Below, one piece after another: positions 1 to 6,658 of a stretch of 9,037 bases of DNA. The stretch comes from Thiodiazotropha sp050305975 (GTDB lineage: Bacteria; Pseudomonadota; Gammaproteobacteria; Chromatiales; Chromatiaceae), in assembly GCA_050305975.1 (NCBI GenBank), contig JBNLGI010000040.1:1-9037 (forward strand). The letters run 5' to 3'. Made by a program: the position numbers and the translations under genes. Under the pieces are notes generated by a model. The model was not told the origin of the DNA and made no database searches. It was given only the letters and a program-made list of their open reading frames with translations. How positions within the stretch are numbered: the stretch's first letter is position 1; every line of letters starts with the position of its first letter.

Positions 1-614
1 TAGCCGTTGTAGGCCAGAGCGGCATAGATCGGGCCATTGGAGTAGAGACCAGCCAGAGAGTAGTGATCGGCGATGCCGGTCAGATCATACTGAGGCTGCT
101 CACCGGCAACCAGAGCGGCAGCGATGGTCAGACCGCCCATAGCGGGAGAGACGTAGGCCAGCACGTTGCCGACGCGGTCGTCACCAGGAATCAGGCCGGC
201 GATGTCGCCGCCCTTCACGTTGCCGTAGTTCTGATCGGGGAAGACGTCAAACTTGCCCTGGGACATTTTCATCGGGGTGTCGTGACGACCAGCCAGGACG
301 GTACCGAAGCCACCGGCCAGACCGATGAACTGGTTACGATTGCCCAGGGTGCTGCTGTTGTCCGGGCTCACCTGGAACTCGAACTGATAGACAGCAGTCA
401 GACCGCCGCCCAGATCTTCGCTGCCCTTGATACCGAAGCGGGAGAACACGCTGTCGGTGGACCATACGTCCTGATCTTCGGTCAGGGGATCACCGTCGTC
501 GATGTCGGTGTTGACGACAGCAAAGTGAGCCTTGCCGTACAGGGTAGCGTCAGCCATGGCGGCAACAGGTGCGACCAGAGCAGCGGCGATTGCCAGAGTG
601 AGTACTTTTTTCAT
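1..614 (-). CDS. Gram-negative general porin, partial (C-terminus beyond left edge)
   Basis: This is an outer-membrane trimeric porin of the Gram-negative porin family (OmpC/Porin_4 type), a beta-barrel for diffusion of small hydrophilic solutes. The 204 full codons visible begin MKKVLTLAIAAALVAP. That is a typical Sec signal peptide, with a predicted cleavage site after A21 giving a mature start DATLYGK. The motif SRFGIKGSEDLGGGL followed by AVYQFEF (about residues 58-80) is the classic second and third strand region of neisserial/proteobacterial porins. NQFIGLAGGFGTVLAGRHDTP is the strand before the constriction loop. The reading frame stays open to the left edge, so roughly 130-180 residues are missing. 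The ATG at 614-612 has a GGAG ribosome site at 626-623, eight bases upstream. It lies downstream of amgK on the same strand, but a 440-base gap and its own promoter argue for independent transcription. Substrate specificity cannot be read from this part. Confidence 0.9.
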   Translation of the reverse strand, partial: MKKVLTLAIAAALVAPVAAMADATLYGKAHFAVVNTDIDDGDPLTEDQDVWSTDSVFSRFGIKGSEDLGGGLTAVYQFEFQVSPDNSSTLGNRNQFIGLAGGFGTVLAGRHDTPMKMSQGKFDVFPDQNYGNVKGGDIAGLIPGDDRVGNVLAYVSPAMGGLTIAAALVAGEQPQYDLTGIADHYSLAGLYSNGPIYAALAYNG

Positions 615-661
615 TGAGTGAGCTCCAATGAGTGGTTGGGTAGAAATTGACTACGTTGCGA

Positions 662-690
662 ATAGTAGACAACCACAACCCCCTTTGCAA
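662..690 (-). promoter_or_regulatory. Sigma70-type promoter of the porin gene
   Basis: On the minus strand there is a -35 box TTGCAA (690-685), a 17-base spacer, and a -10 box TACTAT (667-662). The spacing is optimal and each hexamer has four or five consensus bases. Transcription would begin near 655 and leave a leader of about 40 bases before the porin ATG. The region just upstream is very AT-rich and could act as an UP element. This is inferred from sequence only. Confidence 0.6.
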
Positions 691-757
691 GCAAAAATTT
701 TGCAAAAAAGATACATATTTTCATATGTTGCAAAAATACAACACGCAAAAAAACCAC
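691..757 (-). promoter_or_regulatory. A-tract / TTGCAA cluster upstream of the porin promoter
   Basis: Upstream of the -35 box, GCAAAA motifs start at 691, 702, 730 and 745. TTGCAA palindromes lie at 685-690, 700-705 and 728-733, the middle one inside the perfect 10-base palindrome TTTTGCAAAA (698-707). A TGTTG/CAACA inverted repeat spans 726-743. The stretch differs sharply from the GC-rich genes around it. It could be intrinsically curved DNA, an UP element, or a set of sites for a regulator or nucleoid protein. No specific regulator can be named. Confidence 0.4.
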
Positions 758-810
758 ACTACCGGCGCATAATATCAGTGAGTTACATCAATAACCTCGA
801 AATGAATTAA

Positions 811-1057
811 TGACTTAGCCGAACTGCCAAATGGTCCGATCTCATACTGTTGCGGATTTCTCTCATACATTTTTTCAAACAACAGCAGTGATCGTTTAGA
901 AAAATTTCATGTGACAGACAGTCGGTTAGCTAATGATCTTAAATCGGGATTAGGCTCTTCAGCTGAATCGCCTTGTCCTTTCTAGTGTTTCTCAGCTTTC
1001 ATGCACGCAAGTGCGCCTCGGGTTGAGACCCGCTGCATTTACGGCGAGACACTCGAT
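811..1057. other. Gene-free intergenic stretch between amgK and the porin control region
   Basis: No open frame here has coding character or a recognisable product. On the amgK side, read on the minus strand, there is a small hairpin CGGGT-CTCA-ACCCG (5-bp stem) at about 1019-1032 without a following T run, so it is not a convincing terminator. An 8-base direct repeat TCTCATAC occurs at 840-847 and 861-868. Nothing else with clear function was seen. Confidence 0.4.
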
Positions 1058-2053
1058 TCAGGGGGTTCGATGCTCCAGCACCGGCAGGACTTTCCACTCG
1101 ATCAGGCGTACCAGCCCGTCCAGCAGCGGATAGCGCTGTTTCAATGGTGTGATATAGCCCAGGGTTCTCGGAATATCCTTCAGATAACCCGGCTTGCCGT
1201 CTCGCCGGTTCAAGCGGGCGAAGATACCGCTCGCTTTGAGATGGCGCTGCACCCCCATGAGGTCGAACCAGGCCGGGAACTGATGCTCGTGTTCATGGTG
1301 CAGCACCCCCGACTGGACGGCGAGTTCAAAATAGCCGGCGACCCAGGCCTCGACCTGCTGATCCGGCCACCCGATGTAGCAGTCACGCAGCAGCGACACC
1401 AGATCGTAGGTGACCGGCCCGATGACGGCATCCTGAAAATCGAGAATACCGGGATTGTGGCTCGGCGTGACCATCAGGTTGCGCGAATGGAAGTCCCGAT
1501 GCACGCAGACCTGGGGCTGCCGCAACGCATTGTCGGCGAGTTCGGCGAAGGTGGCGTCCAGCATCTGGTGCTCATCCTGGCTCAGGCTCAGGGAGAGTTC
1601 ACGCCCGACCAACCATTCCCGGAACAGCTCCATCTCCTGCATCAGCAGCGCCCGGTCATAGGCAGGCAATCCCTCTCTCGGCCCGCAGGCCTGGATGGTC
1701 ACCAGCGCGCCCAGGGCATCGCCATAGAGACGCTCGACCGTCGCGGCATTGAGTCGGTCGAGATAGAGGGTCGATCCCAGATCCTCGAGCAGGAGAAAGC
1801 CCTGGACGTGCTCCTCGGCATGGATATGGGGGACGTTCAAGCCGATGGCTTCGAAGCTTCGTGCCACCTGCAGAAAGGGGCCCAGCGCCTCCATCTCGGG
1901 CGGCGCATCCATGGCGATGTAGCTGCGCTCCCCGGTGGTAACACGGAAGTAGCGCCGAAAGCTGGCATCGCCCGAGGCGGGTTCAATCGTGTAGTCGCCG
2001 ATCATGGGCAGGGAGGCGAGCCAGTTATTCAGCGCCTCGATTCGTTGGGGCAT
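1058..2053 (-). CDS. amgK: AmgK-like anomeric N-acetylmuramate/N-acetylglucosamine kinase
   Basis: This is a cytoplasmic phosphotransferase of the aminoglycoside-phosphotransferase/choline-kinase fold (COG3178). AmgK phosphorylates MurNAc and GlcNAc at the anomeric position in the peptidoglycan recycling route that bypasses de novo UDP-MurNAc synthesis. From the chosen start it has 331 residues, the usual family size. The catalytic loop VCVHRDFHSRNLMV gives H185, D187 and N192. The metal-binding segment GILDFQDAVIGPVTYDLVSLLRD gives D205. The C-terminal MGVQRHLKASGIFARL (about 266-281) is a strong AmgK signature. N-terminal EPASGDASFRRYFRV matches the start of the nucleotide-binding lobe. An in-frame ATG at 2107 would add 18 residues, but it overlaps a TATACT -10-like box and has a GAGG directly abutting it. 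The ATG at 2053 has an AAGG-type site eight bases upstream. Unlike in Pseudomonas, murU does not follow. The function is family knowledge; substrate use here is inferred. Confidence 0.88.
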   Translation of the reverse strand: MPQRIEALNNWLASLPMIGDYTIEPASGDASFRRYFRVTTGERSYIAMDAPPEMEALGPFLQVARSFEAIGLNVPHIHAEEHVQGFLLLEDLGSTLYLDRLNAATVERLYGDALGALVTIQACGPREGLPAYDRALLMQEMELFREWLVGRELSLSLSQDEHQMLDATFAELADNALRQPQVCVHRDFHSRNLMVTPSHNPGILDFQDAVIGPVTYDLVSLLRDCYIGWPDQQVEAWVAGYFELAVQSGVLHHEHEHQFPAWFDLMGVQRHLKASGIFARLNRRDGKPGYLKDIPRTLGYITPLKQRYPLLDGLVRLIEWKVLPVLEHRTP

Positions 2054-2095
2054 GGACGTTACCTTGGGGCCTGGGATTGTGCCGAGTGGCGCAAG

Positions 2096-2101
2096 AGTAT
2101 A
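2096..2101 (-). promoter_or_regulatory. Possible -10 box for amgK
   Basis: TATACT on the minus strand lies 42 bases before the preferred amgK ATG, matching TATAAT at five of six positions. No good -35 hexamer sits 16-18 bases upstream (CGGCCC at 17), so the promoter is weak, activator-dependent or a chance match. If real, it excludes the upstream ATG at 2107, which would lie before the transcription start. Confidence 0.3.
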
Positions 2102-2163
2102 CCCCATCCTCGACCATGGGCCGTGTTTTGGGGAATTGGAAAACGGTCCATCGCTCTACCGTG

Positions 2164-2228
2164 TGAATCATGGTGCGGCAAGCCGCACCCTACGTATGAT
2201 TCATGTGTAGGGTGCGGCTTGCGGCACC
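2164..2228. repeat. GTAG-headed REP-like inverted doublet (BIME/REPIN-type)
   Basis: Two 22-base arms, 2172-2193 and 2207-2228, are inverted copies of each other with one mismatch, separated by 13 bases. Each arm is itself a palindrome. The left is GGTGCGGC-AA-GCCGCACC, a perfect 8-bp stem with a 2-base loop. The right has one mismatch in the stem. Each palindrome is preceded, on its own strand, by the tetranucleotide GTAG, the hallmark of REP elements mobilised by RAYT (TnpA-REP) transposases. A second inverted pair, TGAATCAT (2164-2171) and ATGATTCA (within the spacer), encloses the left palindrome. It lies between the efflux operon and amgK, a typical intergenic site. In RNA it could shield the 3' end of the efflux transcript. 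No RAYT gene is in the window. Confidence 0.7.
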
Positions 2229-2251
2229 GTGACCGTCATTCAAGCGCATGC

Positions 2252-2270
2252 GGTGGGGCAGGGCCCCACC
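2252..2270. repeat. Strong GC-rich hairpin (8-bp stem, 3-base loop)
   Basis: GGTGGGGC-AGG-GCCCCACC forms a perfect 8-bp stem. It starts 23 bases past the REP-like doublet and 75 bases after the efflux permease stop codon. On the transcribed (minus) strand it is followed by GCATGCG, not a T run, so it is not a canonical intrinsic terminator. It may be a further dispersed palindromic element, or an mRNA-stabilising stem at the 3' end of the efflux message. Confidence 0.5.
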
Positions 2271-2345
2271 AAAATCATCATTCTTTAAAGATGAGACAAC
2301 CCATCATGCTCATCGGTAACTTAGAGTGGTGAGCCTCTCAGAGCG

Positions 2346-5300
2346 TCACCCCGTCTCCTTCAGCGGTCGCCCGCGTTGCGTCGACAGCTGCGAACGCACC
2401 CACTCCCGCAGATCGTCTGCGATCAGATAGAAGCAGGGCAACGCCAACAGGATCAGCAGGGTCGCGAACAGCAGACCGAAACCCAGACTCACCGCCATGG
2501 GAGAGAGAAAGGCGGTCTGTCCGGTGGCAAAGAAGATCAGCGGCGAGATACCGAGAAAGGTGGTGGCACTGGTCAATAGGATCGGCCGGATACGCACCCG
2601 CCCGGCCTCCACCAGGGCATCTTTACGCTCCCACCCCTGGTGGCGCAGACGCTTGGCGAAATCGATCAGGATCAGGGAGTCGTTGACCACGATACCGGTC
2701 AGCGCGAGAAAACCGATCAGCGACAGAAACTGCAGATGATAGCCGAACAGCAGATGCCCGATGATCACGCCGATGGCGCCGAACGGAATGGCGAACATCA
2801 CCACCAGTGGATCGAGCAGTGATTTGAACAGGGCGGCGAGAATGAAGAAGATGATCGCCAGGGCGATGACCATCGCCCGCTGCATGCCGGCCATCGACTC
2901 CTCGGCTTTCTTTTTCTCGCCGAGGAAGATCAGCTTCTGCCCCTGCGGCAGGCTTGTGAACTTCTGTTTGACCCGTTCCAGCACCTCGTTGGGAGTGACG
3001 ACATTGGAATCCACCTCCGCCGTGATGGTCGCCAACCGATCAAGATTGCGGCGATTGATGCTGTTATAGCCCCGCGCCTCCTGGATCTCCGCCACATCGC
3101 CTAGATAGACCGTACGGCCGTCGTCGAGGGTGATCGGCAGGCGTTCGAGGGCATCGGCGTCGTGGCGCAACTGATCATCATAGATGAGCCGTACCGGAAT
3201 GCGCTTGTCGCGCCAACTCACATAGGAGACTTTGAGACCGAGAAACCCGGTACGTACCGCGTCGGCCAGATCGCTCTGGCTGAGGCCGAGCTGACGCCCC
3301 CGCTCGTTGAGTTCGTAGCGATACTCCAGCTTGCCCGGATCCATATCCTGGCGCACATCCGAGACGCCCGGCATGCGGGCGATGAAGGCGCGGATCTCCT
3401 CCGCCTGTTGGCTCAGCCGATCCACCGATTCGCCCACCAGACCGATCTCCACATCGGCGCCCGCCGGCCCGCCCTGCGGTCGCAGGATCGACAGCCGCTG
3501 GATCCCGGAGACCTGCTGCAGCTTCTCGCGCACCTGGTCGATCACCGCCTTGGAGTCCCGCTCACGACTCCCCTCCCAGCGGAACTGCAGGCTCACCAGC
3601 GGCGAGATCCAGCGCTCGATGAAGCCCTTGGGCTTCTGCTTCTTCAGGTCGACGATCATCTGAATATAACGGCTGCCGAGCTTGACCCGATGAAAGTCGA
3701 TGAACATCACACCCACGTTGGTGAGCAAGGTGTCGAGTTCGTCCTCGTTCAAACTCTCCAGCAGGGTCTGCTCCAGCTTGTCGGCCAACCGCGAGGCGTC
3801 CTCGATGCTGTAGGTGCTAGGGGCCTCCACGTTGACGAAGAACTGGCCCACGTCCACATGTCCGAACAGCAGAAAGGGAATCCGGGTGGCGGCGAAGGTG
3901 ATGGTGATGATCAAAACGCCGATGCTCAACATCGCCACCGGGTAGCGGTAGTCGAGACTGCTGCGCAACAGCTCTGTATAACGGCGGTTGAGGGCCGACC
4001 AGTCGATGCGGCCGGGTTTGCGCTCACGCGCCGTGCGCAGGAACTCCTTGGCATGAGAGGGCAGCACGCCGAAGGCCTCCAGCAGCGAGCCCATCAACGA
4101 GGCGCTGACCACCACCGGGATCACCGAGATGAAGGCCCCCATAGTGCCGCCGATGGCAAACATGGGCATGAAGGCGGCGATGGTGGTGGTGGTCGACGCC
4201 ACCACCGGCCAGTAGACCTCCTTGGTGCCGAGCAGGGCCGCGCCGTGGGGCTTCTCCCCCAGCTCCAGATGACGGTAGATGTTTTCGTTGACGATGATGG
4301 CGTCGTCGACGATCAGACCCAGCGCAATGAGGAAGGCGAACAGGGAGACCATGTTGATGCTGTAACCCAGCATATAAAGCACGATCACCGCCACCAGGAA
4401 GGAGACCGGAATGCCCAGGGCGGTGATGAAGGCGACCCGGAAGTTGAGCATCAGGTAGAGCGAGAGCAGCACCAGGGTGAGACCGACGATGCCGGAGGAC
4501 TTCACCGTCTCCAGGCGGTTCTTCACGTAGACCGAGAGATCGCTGAACAGCCCCAGGCGGACCCCCGCCGGCAGACTCTGCTGGCGCTCGGCCACATAGT
4601 CGCGCACCAGTCGCGCCACTTCAATGGTGGAGGCCTGGCCGGTCTTGTTGATGGTGAGGTTGACCGAGGGCTTGCCATTGAAACGACCGAGGGTCAGCGC
4701 CTCCTCCAGGCGCAGATCGACCCGGACCAGATCGCCCAATCGCAGCTGGCCGCCATTGTCGTTGCTGCGTAGCACGATATCGGCCATCTGCTCCGGATCG
4801 GGCGGCACCCCCATGCCGCGCAGGCGGATATCCCCGCCACTCGATTTGAGGGTCCCCCCCGGCAGGTCGCGCAGGTTCTCCCGCAGGGCACGGGCAACCT
4901 GGTTGAGCGAGACCTGGCGCGCCGCCAATACCTGGGGGTCGGCCACCACCCAGATCTCCCACTCCCGGTCGCCGGCCACCCCCACCGAGGCGACCCCGGG
5001 AAGCTGGATCAGCTCGTCCTCGATGCGCTCGGCGATGGCGTAGAGCTCGCCCCGGGCGATGGCGCCGAAGAGACTTACCGAGATCACCGGAAAACGGGTC
5101 TCCAGCCGCGCCAGTTCCGGTTCCTCCGCCTCCTGCGGCAGGTCGTCGACCTGATCGAGGGCGGTGCGCACCTTGCGCATGAAGTCGTCCACATCGGCGC
5201 CGCTCTTGAGTTCGATGAGAATGCTGGAGAGCCCCTCGTTGCTGGTGGAACTGATGACGTCGATATCGGCCAGCCCGTCCAGCTCCTGCTCGATGGGCAG

Positions 5301-5486
5301 GGTCACCTGGCGCTCCACCTCTTCCGGCGAAGCTCCCTCGAATACTGTCTTGATGCTGACCTTGTCCTGCTCCACCACCGGGAACATCTCCTGCGGCATG
5401 GCGTACCAGGAGAGCACGCCGGCCAGCAGCACGATCACCAGCAGCAGGTTGACGACCAGCGGATTGCGAATGGAGAAATCGATCAA
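2346..5486 (-). CDS. RND-family efflux permease (AcrB/HAE1-like inner-membrane pump)
   Basis: A 1046-residue resistance-nodulation-division transporter, expected to take compounds from periplasm or inner membrane and pass them through a tripartite channel using the proton gradient. Twelve membrane segments are visible: TM1 about 10-28, TM2-TM6 between 333 and 474, TM7 about 515-535, TM8-TM12 between 870 and 1018. Two large periplasmic loops lie between, the duplicated RND layout. TM4 carries the proton-relay pair D394-D395 in GLIVDDAIIVNENIY. R965 and T972 match AcrB R971 and T978. The AcrB K940 position in TM10 is instead N935 in GIVVNDSLILIDFAK. The N-terminus NPLVVNLLLVIVL and the segment GASPEEVERQVTLPIEQEL are typical. 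The start is TTG (5486-5484), sharing two bases with the adaptor stop (TTGA), with AGAGG eight bases upstream (5499-5495). This suggests translational coupling. Substrate unknown; a multidrug or lipid/detergent-type pump is plausible. No outer-membrane channel gene is adjacent. Confidence 0.93.
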   Translation of the reverse strand: MIDFSIRNPLVVNLLLVIVLLAGVLSWYAMPQEMFPVVEQDKVSIKTVFEGASPEEVERQVTLPIEQELDGLADIDVISSTSNEGLSSILIELKSGADVDDFMRKVRTALDQVDDLPQEAEEPELARLETRFPVISVSLFGAIARGELYAIAERIEDELIQLPGVASVGVAGDREWEIWVVADPQVLAARQVSLNQVARALRENLRDLPGGTLKSSGGDIRLRGMGVPPDPEQMADIVLRSNDNGGQLRLGDLVRVDLRLEEALTLGRFNGKPSVNLTINKTGQASTIEVARLVRDYVAERQQSLPAGVRLGLFSDLSVYVKNRLETVKSSGIVGLTLVLLSLYLMLNFRVAFITALGIPVSFLVAVIVLYMLGYSINMVSLFAFLIALGLIVDDAIIVNENIYRHLELGEKPHGAALLGTKEVYWPVVASTTTTIAAFMPMFAIGGTMGAFISVIPVVVSASLMGSLLEAFGVLPSHAKEFLRTARERKPGRIDWSALNRRYTELLRSSLDYRYPVAMLSIGVLIITITFAATRIPFLLFGHVDVGQFFVNVEAPSTYSIEDASRLADKLEQTLLESLNEDELDTLLTNVGVMFIDFHRVKLGSRYIQMIVDLKKQKPKGFIERWISPLVSLQFRWEGSRERDSKAVIDQVREKLQQVSGIQRLSILRPQGGPAGADVEIGLVGESVDRLSQQAEEIRAFIARMPGVSDVRQDMDPGKLEYRYELNERGRQLGLSQSDLADAVRTGFLGLKVSYVSWRDKRIPVRLIYDDQLRHDADALERLPITLDDGRTVYLGDVAEIQEARGYNSINRRNLDRLATITAEVDSNVVTPNEVLERVKQKFTSLPQGQKLIFLGEKKKAEESMAGMQRAMVIALAIIFFILAALFKSLLDPLVVMFAIPFGAIGVIIGHLLFGYHLQFLSLIGFLALTGIVVNDSLILIDFAKRLRHQGWERKDALVEAGRVRIRPILLTSATTFLGISPLIFFATGQTAFLSPMAVSLGFGLLFATLLILLALPCFYLIADDLREWVRSQLSTQRGRPLKETG

Positions 5487-6658
5487 GGCGTCGGCCTCTC
5501 GACCTCGACCTCCAGGCCGTCGTTGAGCACCTCGACGTCGCGCGCCACCACCCGATCTCCGGCGGCGACCCCTTCACGGATCGCCTGCCGGTCGCCGATG
5601 CGCACGCCGGCCACCACCGGCCGCCGCTGCAGCCGGCCATCGTCCACCACGAACAGGTAGTGGCCGCCCTCCTCCCGCAGCAGGGCCGACGCCGGCACCA
5701 CCAGGGCATCCTTGCGCAGTCTCAGCGGCAGCGCCACCCGCCCCAACTCGCCGGGCAGCAGATCGCCCCCCGCGACGCGGATACGGATGGGATGGGTATG
5801 GGTCTCGGGATCGGGATCGAACTGCAGGGCGATCAATTCACCCGGAATCTGCCGGCCGTCCACTTCGACCTGCAGCGACTGCCCCAGATCAAGCGCCCCC
5901 GCCACATCGTTGCTGACCTCCAGATGCAGTTCCAGCATGCCGCTGTCGATCAGCTCCAGCGCCGCGGTGCTGGCCTGCAATGAGTCCCCCACCTCCACCA
6001 GTACCCGGTTGACGCGGCCGTCGAAGGGGGCTTCGAGACGGGTCCTCTGAAGATTGCGCCGAGCGCGGCTGAGCGCCGCCTCCTGACGTGCCAGTCTGGC
6101 CTGTCCGCTTTCGATGCTGTATGCGAGACGCGCCAGCTCGCTCTCCAGAGCGAGCAGCTTCTGACGCGCACCGTCGCGGGTGGAGGCCGAGGCGAGCGAG
6201 CCCTGACCCAGCTTTTCCAGACGTTCGAACTCCTTTTGCGCCAGGTCCCGGTTCTCCCGCGCCAGCTTGAGCAGCAGCCTGTCCTGCGCGATGGCGGCCC
6301 GGGTCTCGGTGATTTGTGACTCCGCCTCCACCACCGCGTCGCGGTAGTCCGCGTCGTCCAGCTGCAACAGCAGATCGCCTTTCGCCACCAGGGCGCCGGG
6401 CTCCACCGCGCGCCGCAGCACCTCCCCCGAAACCTCGAAGCGCAGCGAGGCCACCTGCCGCGGCCGCAGCACGCCGGTCAGTTCGACCCGGGGCTGCATA
6501 TCCTGTACCTGCACACGAGTCACCTCGACACGTGTGACGGGGGGCGTTTTCATCTCCGTGTTCGCCTCCGGACGGGTCAGGACCAGCAGAAACACGATCA
6601 GAAGGGTGGCGATCAGTATCGCCAGGGTGAGCAGAGCGCGTGACAAGGTGGATGACAC
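5483..6658 (-). CDS. RND efflux periplasmic adaptor (membrane fusion protein, HlyD/AcrA-like)
   Basis: A 391-residue adaptor that bridges the RND permease and an outer-membrane channel. One N-terminal membrane anchor (about residues 8-28) follows a short cytoplasmic tail. The first half of the lipoyl-like barrel-sandwich domain is about 65-100 (SLRFEVSGEVLRR, then PGALVAKGDLLLQLDDADY). An alpha-helical hairpin rich in Glu, Ala, Arg and Leu follows at about 103-205. The second half, LEAPFDGRVNRVLVEVGDSL (208-227), is highly characteristic. Beta-barrel and membrane-proximal domains occupy about 240-390, with DALVVPASALLREEGGHYLFVV near 317-338. The start is GTG (6658-6656); the nearest AAGGA is about 13 bases upstream, longer than usual. 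No in-frame ATG, GTG or TTG lies close upstream. It overlaps the permease gene by TTGA, so both form one operon read away from lptD. The lack of a lipobox indicates a transmembrane anchor rather than a lipoprotein. Confidence 0.92.
   Translation of the reverse strand: MSSTLSRALLTLAILIATLLIVFLLVLTRPEANTEMKTPPVTRVEVTRVQVQDMQPRVELTGVLRPRQVASLRFEVSGEVLRRAVEPGALVAKGDLLLQLDDADYRDAVVEAESQITETRAAIAQDRLLLKLARENRDLAQKEFERLEKLGQGSLASASTRDGARQKLLALESELARLAYSIESGQARLARQEAALSRARRNLQRTRLEAPFDGRVNRVLVEVGDSLQASTAALELIDSGMLELHLEVSNDVAGALDLGQSLQVEVDGRQIPGELIALQFDPDPETHTHPIRIRVAGGDLLPGELGRVALPLRLRKDALVVPASALLREEGGHYLFVVDDGRLQRRPVVAGVRIGDRQAIREGVAAGDRVVARDVEVLNDGLEVEVERPTP

Noticed and set aside
63..617. A 184-codon plus-strand frame antisense to the porin
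   Set aside because: The minus-strand porin has a signal peptide, ribosome site and promoter; this frame is its complement.
628..810. A 60-codon plus-strand frame in the AT-rich porin upstream region
   Set aside because: It overlaps the porin promoter and A-tract motifs. It has no good ribosome site, and its composition is that of non-coding DNA.
1019..1032. Possible terminator after amgK (CGGGT/ACCCG hairpin)
   Set aside because: The stem is only five base pairs and no T run follows on the transcribed strand.
1001..2332. A 443-codon open frame on the plus strand across amgK
   Set aside because: It is antisense to amgK, whose protein has clear catalytic motifs. The translated product has no recognisable domain and runs through the REP-like palindromes.
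3162..4772. A 536-codon open frame on the plus strand antisense to the RND permease
   Set aside because: The product is a His/Gln/Asp-rich low-complexity sequence typical of the complement of a GC-rich membrane-protein gene. There is no ribosome site or domain.
4621..5709. A 362-codon minus-strand frame overlapping the permease and adaptor
   Set aside because: It is a shifted frame of two well-supported genes, with a Gly/Arg/Ala-rich product and no family resemblance.
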